A model generated the notes under the pieces. It ran no database searches, was not told where the DNA came from, and worked only from the letters and a program-made list of their open reading frames with translations. This document shows, piece by piece, positions 18,461 to 26,998 of a DNA stretch of 64,000 nt. The stretch is from CAIRTM01 sp963723235 (lineage in GTDB: Bacteria; Desulfobacterota; WTBG01; CAIYCZ01; CAIRTM01). The position numbers were made by a program, and so were the translations under genes. The stretch spans positions 157,446-221,445 of the forward strand of contig CAVRPV010000004.1 in NCBI GenBank assembly GCA_963723235.1, written 5' to 3'. Position 1 is the first letter of the stretch. Each line of letters starts with the position of its first letter.

Positions 18461-19072
18461 ATGGTTCTTGACGATAGTACGCTTGTACAAAAAGTTCTCA
18501 ACGGCGATAAGCGCTTTTTTGATGAGCTTATTGCGCAGCATGCCGCGCGTATTTTTCAGCTTGTCTACCGCTTTTTCAATAACCGGCATCAGGTTGAAGA
18601 TATTGTTCAGGATGTTTTTTTACAGGCATATCAATCACTGGACCGGTATAGCGGGGAGCGACCATTTAGCAGCTGGTTGACGACTATTGCCATGCGGCGC
18701 TGTTACCGTGAGCTTGCGCTAAGCTCAAAACGGGCGGAAGCTGCCCTGCCGGAATTAAGCCGGCTTGAGCAGGACGGTCTGGATCAACTCTGCCTGCACA
18801 AAGGCTCAATCTGCGCGAACCCGGAAACTGCCCTGATCGCGCGTGACATAACAGCGCGCCTGCTGCAAGCTCTGCCGCCCCGTGAGCAGATGGTGCTGAT
18901 CATGAGAGACGTTGAGGGCCTGAGCGTCAGGGAGACAGCCCGCATGCTGGGCATCACACAGATATACGTTAAGGTTGCACATTATCGCGCACGCAAAAAA
19001 GCCCGCGCCGCGTTGGCAGGCCTGGAGAATAATCATGGGCAGCACAAACCTCTAAAGGAAAAACGATTATGA
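18461..19072 (+). CDS. ECF RNA polymerase sigma factor
   Basis: 203 aa from the ATG at 18461; longer in-frame starts would add an unrelated N-terminus. Region 2 is DELIAQHAARIFQLVYRFFNNRHQVEDIVQDVFLQAYQSL, and region 4 holds LPPREQMVLIMRDVEGLSVRETARMLGI, a recognition helix, then HYRARKKA. The recognition helix (ITQIYVKVAHYRARK) departs from the usual GTVKSRLHRAR pattern, which may give it distinct promoter specificity. Its stop overlaps the start of the anti-sigma gene (ATGA), indicating translational coupling. Expected to be held inactive by that anti-sigma factor. Confidence 0.9.
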   Translation: MVLDDSTLVQKVLNGDKRFFDELIAQHAARIFQLVYRFFNNRHQVEDIVQDVFLQAYQSLDRYSGERPFSSWLTTIAMRRCYRELALSSKRAEAALPELSRLEQDGLDQLCLHKGSICANPETALIARDITARLLQALPPREQMVLIMRDVEGLSVRETARMLGITQIYVKVAHYRARKKARAALAGLENNHGQHKPLKEKRL

Positions 19073-19536
19073 TGACTTTGCACTGCAGCGAGGTACAACA
19101 GTCGCTCAAAGCCTTTCATGCTGAGAAACTGGATGCAGCCGCATGTGCGGCTGTAGAGACTCATCTCAGCCATTGCGCGAAGTGCCGCAACGCAGCCCGG
19201 CAGGAAGGTCTCGAAAAGCTCCTGCGCACAGCCAACCAAGCTCCATTTCCGGTGCCATCGGATTTTTTCATGACCCGGTTGAACAGCGCCCTGGCAGACT
19301 GGCCAGCACCGAAGCCACCTGCAACAATAGCTGAACTGCTGGCACAATCCGGCCTGCGGCTCGCTCCTGCCCTGGCTGCCCTGGTCATGCTTATCAGCGT
19401 TGGCAGCGGCTATCTCATTGCATCGAACGATGGTGCTACCGCGACCGTGCCGGCTGAAGAACTGCTGCTTGAAGATCATCCCCTCAGTGCTGATCTGGTG
19501 TTGGCGGCGATAACCGGAGAAACCATAGAAAGGTAG
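19069..19536 (+). CDS. Zinc-finger anti-sigma factor, membrane-anchored
   Basis: 155 aa. N-terminal ZAS motif H32-x3-C36-x2-C39 (THLSHCAKC), the zinc-binding anti-sigma domain that clamps ECF factors. A transmembrane segment at about 118-138 (LAPALAALVMLISVGSGYLIA) gives a cytoplasmic N-terminus and a short periplasmic tail. Coupled by overlap to the sigma gene and 4 bases upstream of a second Spy-like gene. This matches the layout of RseA/CnrY-type circuits where a periplasmic signal releases the sigma factor. Confidence 0.88.
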   Translation: MMTLHCSEVQQSLKAFHAEKLDAAACAAVETHLSHCAKCRNAARQEGLEKLLRTANQAPFPVPSDFFMTRLNSALADWPAPKPPATIAELLAQSGLRLAPALAALVMLISVGSGYLIASNDGATATVPAEELLLEDHPLSADLVLAAITGETIER

Positions 19537-19540
19537 CGCT

Positions 19541-20056
19541 ATGAAGGCTGCGGCCAAAGCAAGCACAGTTGTAGCACTCGTTTTTATTGTCGGCTTTTTG
19601 TCCGGTATCGGCGCAATTGCCTGTTTTCAGGCAATCCGCTCCGACAGGCCGTGGCAAGACGCGCGCTTTTTGCCACGACAGTTTACCCGGTTTACGCCGG
19701 AGCCAGGTGAGCGCATCGAACAGCTTGCCCGAGAGCTTGAGCTCACGCCCGGGCAGCGGGAACAATTCGAACCTGTCCTGCGTGCAGGCATCGAAAAAAT
19801 CAGGGATTTGCGTCAGAAACATCGACCAGAGGTTCGTGCGGTTCTGCTTGAGACCCGCATGACGCTCCGCTCGTTTCTAAACGAGCAGCAATGCAAACGC
19901 TTTGACGAGTTATCGCTCCCCATGATCCCGGGCCGTGATTTTCCCGGTTCTGGCCGCTGCCTTCAGGACGCACCCAAGGGGGAGCACTGGCGGGGCTCAG
20001 GCAGAGGACGCCGGATGGAGCAGCAGGAAAACCTTGAACACCGGCCATATCAGTAG
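19541..20056 (+). CDS. Membrane-anchored Spy/CnrX-like periplasmic sensor
   Basis: 171 aa. An N-terminal hydrophobic segment (TVVALVFIVGFLSGIGAIACF) acts as anchor or signal. The rest is a helical hairpin with LELTPGQREQFEPVL, the LTxxQ-type motif, and long Arg/Glu helices (KIRDLRQKHRPEVRAVLLETRMTLRSFL). This resembles the CnrX/heavy-metal-sensor branch of the Spy fold. The tail is Gly/Arg-rich and disordered. It follows the anti-sigma gene by 4 bases, and is likely the periplasmic sensor that modulates it; this is inferred from operon order. Confidence 0.75.
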   Translation: MKAAAKASTVVALVFIVGFLSGIGAIACFQAIRSDRPWQDARFLPRQFTRFTPEPGERIEQLARELELTPGQREQFEPVLRAGIEKIRDLRQKHRPEVRAVLLETRMTLRSFLNEQQCKRFDELSLPMIPGRDFPGSGRCLQDAPKGEHWRGSGRGRRMEQQENLEHRPYQ

Positions 20057-20198
20057 GGCAGTTGGCTGGGCAAATGGAATCGGCGTTTATGTGTCACATG
20101 TGCAACAGCGCTGGCACACATAAGCCGGCTAAATACTTTCTGGTAAGTTCCGATAAAATCTGTTATATCTCACTTGATACCAGAATACAGAGGGCAAA

Positions 20199-20558
20199 AT
20201 GGCAGACGAACAGCGGTCCGGGCAGCGGGCACCCACGAAGATTGAAGTGATGTTCCGTGAGTACGGCGCATTTGTCAAAGTCTATATGCTCAATGTCAGC
20301 AATGGAGGGATTTTTGTTAAAACCGAAGACCCGTTCCCGCTTGATTATCCCGTATCCCTCCGGCTAATTCTGCCCTCTGAGACCACACCACTTGACATTG
20401 AAGGACGCGTGGTCTGGATCAACCCCAAGGGTCGAAAAAATTCATTCCCAAAGGGCATGGGGATTCAATTTGTCAAAATGGGCGATGCAGCCCGCAGCAA
20501 ACTGGACGAGTTTGTTAAAAAATATTATAAAGAAATTCAAAATTATTCAATCCTATAG
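20199..20558 (+). CDS. PilZ-domain c-di-GMP-binding protein (TIGR02266-like)
   Basis: 119 aa single PilZ domain. The start at 20199 follows a GAGGG site. Seen: the ligand-loop motif NVSNGGIFV (D/NxSxxG class), the strand LDIEGRVVWINP, and GMGIQFVKM near the end. The canonical RxxxR is not obvious; QRAPTKIEV stands in that place, so c-di-GMP binding is uncertain. This subgroup is abundant in myxobacteria and deltaproteobacteria. Monocistronic as far as can be seen. Confidence 0.82.
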   Translation: MADEQRSGQRAPTKIEVMFREYGAFVKVYMLNVSNGGIFVKTEDPFPLDYPVSLRLILPSETTPLDIEGRVVWINPKGRKNSFPKGMGIQFVKMGDAARSKLDEFVKKYYKEIQNYSIL

Positions 20559-21292
20559 CAAGCAATCCCCATCCCGCCATTGCCTCCTCTCTATTGTCGA
20601 GCACAAAAACAGCAATACAGCTTCCTCCACACTCCTGCTAAAGACAGACTATGAACTACTGCTCATGTACACTCTCTACATATCCCTGCAACACAAAAGA
20701 AAATAGATCGTTACAATCCACAGCATATGTGAAAAACCTGTTGAAAACTCTGTTAAAAAAGGATTGCGGGGCTGTAAAATCAGGTATTTCAGCACATTGC
20801 TACAAAATTGAGCAGTTTCGGTAAAGCCAAGGAAATTCAGTGCGTTGTGAGTTGTTGGCCTGTTGGAGACGACGTTTTCCAGCTGACTGCCTTTGAAAAC
20901 AGGCGTGATTTCAACAGGATAAAAATAAAATCAACTGTTTGCCGCCCCAAGAACTTAAGCCGTTAACACAACCAGTCGAAACATGAACATACTATCAACA
21001 CAAATCATCGCTTATTCCAGGAACGCCTTGATGAACACAGAACCCATATCCAGAAATCAAAAAGCACACGCAGCCGCAGCGCTCCCCTGCATCTCACGGA
21101 GAGAACACTTTTGAAATGTATTAATGCTTTTTTTGGGGTTGACAAATTATTGTTTAAAGATTATAGAACATCTTCACTTTTGCAGGCCCACCCAGGCATG
21201 CAGGCATTCAAAAACAATTATGCTGCCGGAACGTGTTGTTCTTTATAAGCCCGAAACGTTCCCAGCGCTGTACAACTGACAGGAATTACAGC
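20559..21292. other. Gene-free stretch upstream of dksA
   Basis: About 730 bases with no convincing coding frame on either strand. The only supported signal is the dksA promoter near its right end. The rest is composition-wise ordinary and I see no repeat, RNA gene or hairpin in it. Confidence 0.5.
21139..21167 (+). promoter_or_regulatory. Sigma-70-type promoter of dksA
   Basis: Perfect -35 TTGACA (21139-21144), a 17-base spacer, and -10 TATAGA (21162-21167; one mismatch to TATAAT). It sits about 125 bases before the dksA start codon, leaving a long leader. Confidence 0.7.
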
Positions 21293-21715
21293 ATGAAAAA
21301 AAATGTTACGCTGGTAAGAAAACTTAACAAAATGCGCGATGATATTTTGAAGGAACTCGGTGACAGCATTTCAACCGAGCGCCGTGCGCCGCAGCGTGAC
21401 GTGGGCGATTTTTATGACGATGCCGAAAGCGAAAAAGGAAGACAGCTCAATCATTTGCTGAGCGAGCGTGATCGCACCAAGATCGCTGAGATTGACGATG
21501 CGCTTGAAAAGATCGCAGACGAAACCTATGGAATCTGCGAAGAATGCGGGTGCGAAATACCAAAAAAACGCCTGAATGTGCTTCCATTTGCTCGTTGCTG
21601 TATTGAATGTCAATCGAATATGGAGAGACAGGGCATTACCAACAACGAAACCATGGAAGACAAGCTGCTGTATAAAGATGTCTCAATTACAGACATCGAA
21701 AGCAACGACGAATAG
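21293..21715 (+). CDS. dksA: DksA/TraR-family RNA polymerase-binding regulator
   Basis: 140 aa. Start at 21293 chosen because AGGAA precedes it and the product then begins MKKNVTLVRKLN. N-terminal coiled coil with paired acidic residues (DFYDDAESEK), then the zinc finger CEECGCEI...RCCIEC with four Cys (CxxC-x17-CxxC type). The family inserts into the RNA polymerase secondary channel and potentiates ppGpp. It stands alone behind a good promoter. Frame intact. Confidence 0.9.
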   Translation: MKKNVTLVRKLNKMRDDILKELGDSISTERRAPQRDVGDFYDDAESEKGRQLNHLLSERDRTKIAEIDDALEKIADETYGICEECGCEIPKKRLNVLPFARCCIECQSNMERQGITNNETMEDKLLYKDVSITDIESNDE

Positions 21716-22193
21716 TTAACACCCCCGAAAAAACCCTGCGGCTAATCTCTGCTGTCTCAACAAACGTCCCCTCATGCCGGGCTGGCAGCAATCCGGTAAA
21801 CACACGCCCAAGACTTAACGCTGACTGCAGACAGAAGACAATGCATTTTCAGCTACGCATGCAAAAATAATTTATTTTATACAAAATACCGCTTTCATCA
21901 CAAACGTTCATCCATTAATCCTGAAGCAGATATCCTATAACCGCGCTCCGTTGTGAATTTTTTTCCTGCAAAAAAAATATAAAAATTTTTGCGCTGCCTC
22001 TTGCGTCATTTTCGATTTGTGTTATAACTAACTCAGCACAATTCTTATCCCCCCTCCTCGCCCCCTTGGCATTGCCCCTGCCAAGGGGGCTCTTCTTTGT
22101 AGAATGACAGTAAATACCGTTTTGAAAAACGCTGCGCAGCAGGTATACTGTCATCTGTAATAATAATCAGCATCCCATGTAAAGGAGATACCT
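21716..22193. other. Intergenic stretch with strong hairpin
   Basis: About 480 bases without a coding frame I would accept. The left two thirds show nothing specific. The right part holds an 11-bp perfect hairpin (listed separately) and then the ribosome-binding site AAAGGAGAT of the NifX-like gene. Confidence 0.5.
22061..22099 (+). terminator. Strong hairpin, possible terminator
   Basis: CCCCCTTGGCA (22061-22071), a 7-base loop, then TGCCAAGGGGG (22079-22089): 11 perfect base pairs. The following ctcttctttg is only partly T-rich. It is 345 bases after dksA and about 105 bases before the NifX-like gene, so it could be a terminator for readthrough or an intergenic repeat. Confidence 0.5.
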
Positions 22194-22551
22194 ATGAAAA
22201 TCGCTGTCCCGTCACGAAACGGCGAAGTGGATTCGCATTTTGGCCACTGTGAATATTTCACTATTTTCTCCCTCAATGAAAACCAAATCTGTACCGAGGA
22301 ACCACTAACTCCCCCGCCCGGATGCGGGTGTAAATCAAACCTTGTAAGCAGTCTGGCAGAACAGGATGTACGCGTCTTGCTGGCCGGGAATATGGGCCAG
22401 GGCGCGGTCAATAAACTGAACGCTGCCGGAATCTCTGGTTATACGCGGTTGTTCGGGTGATATTAAACGGGTTGTTGAAGCCTACGCAGCCGGAAAACTG
22501 GCAGATGCTCCGGTCGTCTGCCAGGACCACGGAAGCTGTCCGGAGCACTGA
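22194..22551 (+). CDS. NifX/NifB-like dinitrogenase iron-molybdenum cofactor-family protein (frameshift)
   Basis: About 118 aa once a single extra G near 22437 is removed. Starts MKIAVPSRNGEVDSHFGHCEYFTIF, the hallmark of the small Fe-Mo cofactor-binding family, with the GHCE motif and a CGC cluster (PPGCGCKSN). The as-given frame ends TRLFG at 22460. The restored frame reads VIRGCSGDIKRVVEAYAAGKLADAPVVCQDHGSCPEH, ending at 22551, which is how family members end. The role in non-diazotrophs is unclear; probably iron-sulfur or metal cofactor handling. It is followed at once by greB. Confidence 0.85.
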
Positions 22552-22552
22552 C

Positions 22553-23056
22553 ATGGGGATTCGTGAGCGAACCCGGCCGGATACCTCAAAAAAACCGGGC
22601 TATATTACGGCCGAAGGATATCGCCTCCTGCAGGAAGAAGCCGATTTCCTGTGGAACCGGAAGCGCCCTGAAGTAACCGCCGCCCTGACTGCAGCCGCCG
22701 CAGAAGGAGATCGCTCAGAAAACGCTGAATATATCTATCGCAAACGCCAGCTTGCCGACATCGACCGCCGCTTGCGCTTTCTGGGAAACCGGCTTGACGC
22801 CCTGAACGTTGTAGCCGAAAAGCCTAAAAATGACGGCCGGGTGTATTTTGGCTGCTCGGTCACTCTTGAGGATGAAAACGGGCGCCGTGTATGTTATCGG
22901 ATTGTGGGGCCTGACGAATGGGACAGCAAGCGGGGAGAGATCAGCGTTGAGTCTCCCATGGCCAGGGCCCTGCTGGGCAAGCAGGCCGGTGATGATATCG
23001 AAGTTCAGCGACCGGGCGGTCAAACCTGTTTTTTGATTGTCAAGGTCGCGGTGTAG
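22553..23056 (+). CDS. greB: Transcription elongation factor GreB
   Basis: 167 aa from the ATG at 22553, one base after the NifX-like stop. N-terminal coiled coil with PGYITAEGYRLLQEEADFLWNRKRPEVTAAL and EGDRSENAEYIYRKRQLADIDRRLRFL. The YI(Y/F)RKR and IDRRxRFL features mark GreB rather than GreA. C-terminal FKBP-like domain: RVYFGCSVTLED...YRIVGPDEWDSKRGEISVESPMARALLGKQAGDDIEV. The family stimulates transcript cleavage in backtracked RNA polymerase. Intact. Confidence 0.92.
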   Translation: MGIRERTRPDTSKKPGYITAEGYRLLQEEADFLWNRKRPEVTAALTAAAAEGDRSENAEYIYRKRQLADIDRRLRFLGNRLDALNVVAEKPKNDGRVYFGCSVTLEDENGRRVCYRIVGPDEWDSKRGEISVESPMARALLGKQAGDDIEVQRPGGQTCFLIVKVAV

Positions 23057-23117
23057 TCGCAGTAAACGCTTTGGCCGGGCGATGAAGCCCCCTCTTCCAT
23101 GCGGAAAAATCGCCTCT

Positions 23118-24449
23118 ATGAAAAACGTTTTTAAGACCCTTAAATTTTTGCTGCTGTGGGGATTGCCCCTTGTGCTGCTGGCCTGCCTGTGCCTTGATTA
23201 CCTGTATCCCGGGAAGGCCGCTGTTGACTGGGTCTTTTCAATTGCGCTTTCCGGACTGGTCGGCATTGGAACCAACAGCATTGCAATTCGCATGCTGTTT
23301 CGCCCCCTCAGGCCCACTGTTTTTGGGCGGCAGGGGCTCATACCCCGAAACAAGACCGCCATTGCCGACAGTATTGCCATAGAGACTGAAAAACGACTGC
23401 TCAACATCGAGATTATCATGGAGCATATCGAACGGAAGCGGATCGTTGAGCAGACAATTGAATCAGTTGTGGCAACGGCTGAGAACTGGCTTGCTCGCGA
23501 GCAAAACCGGCGGATTGTCGCCGACAGTGTTCTTGGTCTGTACAATCAGTACGCGGACCGACTGTTTACCTGGCTGGCCCGCAGCGCCGAGGCCTGGCTG
23601 GCCGAACTGGCCCGACGGCCCGGCACGGCTGAGCGGATATGGCTCGTGCTCAAGCCGCGCCTGAAAGCATTTTTTGAATCAGGACACCTCAAGCGTCAAA
23701 CCGCTGCCTGGATTTTAGAGCACCTGGTATCACGCGCACCGGAACTGGCAGAGCTTCTCACGCAGGCACTTGACCGCTACATTGACGGGCAGACTGTCTG
23801 GAAACAACTGCTGTTGCAGGGCGTTCGCAGGCTCTCCGGCATCCGCCCCGAGGACATTAAAAAAATGCTGCTGGATTTTTTGCATGATCCCGGCACGTAT
23901 GACATGGTAGTGGGTTTGGTGGAGAACAACCTGCTGGCCATTGAGTCTTATTTTGAGCAGGATCAGGTTCGTGAGCGCATGCTGCACCTGCAGCAGTGGC
24001 TGGAAGAAATGGTGCTTACCGCCACCCGTACACATGCCATACCGGCCCTGCGCGAGCGGATCGACACCTGGCTGAACGGGCCGGATGCCTGGATGGAGAT
24101 AGACCGATATGTGCACGGCATTCTGAAAACCGTACCGCCCCGGCTGCAGCTGTTCCTCCAGCGGCCTGAGAACATAAAGAAAATTCAGGACATTATCCCG
24201 GACATTATTGAGCGGCTCAACATACGCACAATCGTGGCGGAAAATATTGAGGGCCAGCGCACAGAGGATTTCGAGAGCATGATTGTGCGGATTGCCGGCG
24301 AAAATCTTGCCGCAATCGAAGTTATAGGGGGCTTTTTGGGCCTGCTGGCCGGGGTGGCCCTGCTCAAACCCGCGTTCCTGCTGATACTTCCGCTTGCAAC
24401 CTTTGCGCTGCTCGGGCTGGAAAAAGGCCTGGGCGCATGCCGGCGCTGA
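23118..24449 (+). CDS. DUF445 (YheB-like) membrane protein
   Basis: About 443 aa from 23118; an upstream Met at 23082 is also possible. The N-terminal membrane segment (FLLLWGLPLVLLACLCLDYL) is followed by the DUF445 hallmark ALSGLVGIGTNSIAIRMLFRPLRP...GRQGLIPRNKTAIADSIA. A long helical middle is rich in Ile/Glu/Trp. The C-terminal hydrophobic hairpin (IEVIGGFLGLLAGVALLKPAFLLILPLATFALLG) returns to the membrane. Function unknown in the family. It follows greB closely on the same strand and is convergent with ubiA. Confidence 0.88.
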   Translation: MKNVFKTLKFLLLWGLPLVLLACLCLDYLYPGKAAVDWVFSIALSGLVGIGTNSIAIRMLFRPLRPTVFGRQGLIPRNKTAIADSIAIETEKRLLNIEIIMEHIERKRIVEQTIESVVATAENWLAREQNRRIVADSVLGLYNQYADRLFTWLARSAEAWLAELARRPGTAERIWLVLKPRLKAFFESGHLKRQTAAWILEHLVSRAPELAELLTQALDRYIDGQTVWKQLLLQGVRRLSGIRPEDIKKMLLDFLHDPGTYDMVVGLVENNLLAIESYFEQDQVRERMLHLQQWLEEMVLTATRTHAIPALRERIDTWLNGPDAWMEIDRYVHGILKTVPPRLQLFLQRPENIKKIQDIIPDIIERLNIRTIVAENIEGQRTEDFESMIVRIAGENLAAIEVIGGFLGLLAGVALLKPAFLLILPLATFALLGLEKGLGACRR

Positions 24450-24539
24450 CGAAAAATTTATGAGTGCGAAAAATTTTTGCTGCCCTCCGCATTTCAGTAC
24501 GGTCGTTGGTCTATCTCCTGCGCGTCCGGCAATGGAATA

Positions 24540-25406
24540 TTATATCGTAAAATAGATTGAAACAAACGCACAAACAAATATCGTGATACTGACAAAACCG
24601 TTCATAGTGAAAAACGAGCTCTCAATTCGCGCAAGGTTTTCAGCCGATATAATGGTATTTTCAAACCACAGGAACAAACCGACAGCGATCATGCCGAGGT
24701 AATACACCGGGCCCAGAGCAAGGGCCGCACCGGTCGCACAAAACAGAATAATACTCAGGAAATGCAGTATTTTTACGAGCCTGAGTGCAGCTGCAATCCC
24801 GAAGCGAACCGGCACTGAGTGCAGGCCTTCCGAACAGTCAAAATCATAGTCCTGACAGCTGTAAATAATATCGAACCCGGCCGTCCAGAGCATGACGCCC
24901 AGGGCCAAAAGCCAGACTCCGACAGGAGGCAGCGTATTGACCGTGGCAACCCAGGCTCCGGCAGGCGCCAGTGCCAGGCACAGCCCCAGCACGAAATGAC
25001 ACAGCCAGGTGACGTGCTTTGTCAGGGAATACAGCGCCATGGGCAACAGCGCCACCGGCCAGAACCGATGACACAAGGACGGCAGCATATACACTGCCAG
25101 AAAAAAAACCGCCAGGCTTGCGACCAGAAATACAATAACCTCAGAAATTGAAATCAGCCCCCGCGGAAGGGCCCGGGAGGCAGTGCGCGGATTGCGGCGG
25201 TCCGTATTCACGTCGAGCAGGCGGTTGAGCGCCATGGCGAAGCTGCGTGCCCCTATCATCGCAAGCGTAATCCAGACAAAAGTTGTCGCATCCGGAATTC
25301 CGCGCGCGGCCAGCACCATGCCAAGGTAGGCAAACGGCAGCGCAAACACGCTGTGCTCGAATTTAATCATGGCCAGGATGGTTCCGGTCTTAGCGAGAAA
25401 ACCCAT
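24540..25406 (-). CDS. ubiA: UbiA-family prenyltransferase (MqnP-like)
   Basis: 288 aa polytopic membrane protein. First Asp-rich motif in FAMALNRLLDVNTDRRNPRTASRALPRG and second in DYDFDCSEGLHSVPVRFG bind the prenyl diphosphate-Mg. Several membrane helices are visible. Transfers a polyprenyl chain to an aromatic acid. Pairing with UbiD by a 17-base overlap and the anaerobic context suggest the futalosine menaquinone route (MqnP with MqnL) rather than ubiquinone, but sequence alone does not separate them. Intact. Confidence 0.85.
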   Translation of the reverse strand: MGFLAKTGTILAMIKFEHSVFALPFAYLGMVLAARGIPDATTFVWITLAMIGARSFAMALNRLLDVNTDRRNPRTASRALPRGLISISEVIVFLVASLAVFFLAVYMLPSLCHRFWPVALLPMALYSLTKHVTWLCHFVLGLCLALAPAGAWVATVNTLPPVGVWLLALGVMLWTAGFDIIYSCQDYDFDCSEGLHSVPVRFGIAAALRLVKILHFLSIILFCATGAALALGPVYYLGMIAVGLFLWFENTIISAENLARIESSFFTMNGFVSITIFVCAFVSIYFTI

Positions 25407-26835
25407 ACTCGCTCCAGCGCCTGTTCACAAGATCCCGGGTGGCTTCATCCATGGTGATGCGCGCGGGCCATTCGCGCGCATGCCCTTCGGCCGGCAGCGT
25501 GCGGGTGGCATCAATGCCGACTTTTGATCCATACAGCGCGATCGGTGCGGAGTGGTCAAGAACATCGAGCGGCCCCTTTGAAAAAAACAAGTCGCGCTCG
25601 GGGTCAACATTGCTGAAGGCTATCCAGGCAGCCTGCGAACAATCCTGCACATCAACATCAGCATCAAAAATAACAATCGTTTTGGTGAACATCATCTGAC
25701 CCATGCCCCACAGCGCAGAGGCGATTTTGCGCGCATGACCGGGGTATTGTTTCCGAATCGCAACGAGCACGCAATTATGGAACACCCCCTCCGCCGGAAA
25801 ATTAATGTCAATGATTTCAGGCAGCTGCAGCTTGATAAGCGGAAGGAAAAAACGCTCGGTGGCCTTGCCAAGATAGTAGTCCTCCATGGGCGGACGGCCT
25901 ACAATTGTGGCCGGATACACCGGATCGTTTTTACGCGTGATGGCCTTCAGCGTAAACAGCGGATACTGATCAGCATCGGAATAAAACCCGGTGTGGTCTC
26001 CAAACGGCCCTTCAAGCATGGTCTCGGTTGCCGATACCGTACCCTCAAGAATAAACTCGGCATGCGCCGGCACCATCAGGTCAACGGTTTTAGCCTTGAC
26101 CATCTCAACCGGGCTGTTGCGCAGAAAACCCGCAAACAGCATTTCATCCAAACCGGGCGGCAGCGGCGCGGTCGCGGCATAGATACTGGCCGGATCGCAC
26201 CCCAGAGCCACAGCCACCTCCGTGTCGCAACCCCGCTCACCCCACAGGCGGTGATGCACTGCGCCGTCATGATGCAGATGCCAGTGCATGAACGCACGCT
26301 TTTCATCAAGAACCTGAATGCGGTACATTCCCACATTCTGCATGCCCGTTTGCGGGTGACGCGTAAACACCATCGGCAGCGTAATAAAACGCCCGGCATC
26401 AGCGGGCCAGCATTGCAGCACCGGCAAATCGCGCAAATTGGGCTCCATGTCAACAACCTGCTGGGACGGGGCTGTGCGCACGGTTTTAGGCTGAATGTTT
26501 TTAAGGTCTCTCAGGCTCCACAGCAACTTCAATTTGTCGGTAAACGTTGTCAGCGGATTTGACGGAATCATGCCTGTAATGCGCGCGGCCACCTCATCAA
26601 AACAATTAACCCCCAGGGCAAAACAGGTGCGCTCCAGCGTGCCAAACAGGTTAATCACCAGCGGGAAGCGGGCTCCGGCAGGCTTTTCAAACAATAAGGC
26701 CGGGCCGCCTTGTTTTACCATACGGTCGGCAATCTCTGTTATTTCCAGTACAGGGTCAACCTGCGCGCGTACGCGGTGCAGTTCTCCGCGCTGTTCAAGT
26801 TGCTGCAGATAATGGGCAAGATCCTTGAAATGCAT
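25390..26835 (-). CDS. ubiD: UbiD-family prenylated-FMN decarboxylase
   Basis: 481 aa. UbiD hallmarks: QNVGMYRIQVLD...FMHWHLHHDGAVHHR for prFMN/metal binding, and EFILEGTVSATETMLEGPFGDHTGFY with the conserved Glu and Asp of the active site. Removes CO2 from a prenylated aromatic acid with the UbiX-made cofactor; UbiX is not in the window. First gene of a two-gene minus-strand operon with ubiA; the likely pathway is menaquinone (MqnL role). Length normal and frame intact. Confidence 0.93.
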   Translation of the reverse strand: MHFKDLAHYLQQLEQRGELHRVRAQVDPVLEITEIADRMVKQGGPALLFEKPAGARFPLVINLFGTLERTCFALGVNCFDEVAARITGMIPSNPLTTFTDKLKLLWSLRDLKNIQPKTVRTAPSQQVVDMEPNLRDLPVLQCWPADAGRFITLPMVFTRHPQTGMQNVGMYRIQVLDEKRAFMHWHLHHDGAVHHRLWGERGCDTEVAVALGCDPASIYAATAPLPPGLDEMLFAGFLRNSPVEMVKAKTVDLMVPAHAEFILEGTVSATETMLEGPFGDHTGFYSDADQYPLFTLKAITRKNDPVYPATIVGRPPMEDYYLGKATERFFLPLIKLQLPEIIDINFPAEGVFHNCVLVAIRKQYPGHARKIASALWGMGQMMFTKTIVIFDADVDVQDCSQAAWIAFSNVDPERDLFFSKGPLDVLDHSAPIALYGSKVGIDATRTLPAEGHAREWPARITMDEATRDLVNRRWSEYGFSR

Positions 26836-26892
26836 AGGAGGCGTCCTTTCCTGATGTTTTAAAACATTCTATACCCTAACCGTTCGGGGTTT

Positions 26893-26919
26893 CAAGCAAA
26901 ATACAGCTTTTGCTTGACA
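26893..26919. promoter_or_regulatory. Perfect inverted repeat overlapping a -35-like box
   Basis: CAAGCAAAA (26893-26901), 6-base loop, TTTTGCTTG (26908-26916): nine perfect pairs. The right arm overlaps TTGACA (26914-26919), a plus-strand -35 for the lipoprotein gene at 26999, with ACAATA 17 bases later. It lies between ubiD (minus) and that gene (plus), so it could be an operator serving both directions. Confidence 0.5.
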
Positions 26920-26998
26920 GAAGGACGTTTTATGGAACAATAAAAAGAAACGCGGCCGAGTGCCGTTGAAACAATCATTGAGATGAACGGGAAAAACT

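Noticed and set aside
25735..26562. 275-codon plus-strand frame opposite ubiD
   Set aside because: Antisense shadow; ubiD motifs are complete on the minus strand.
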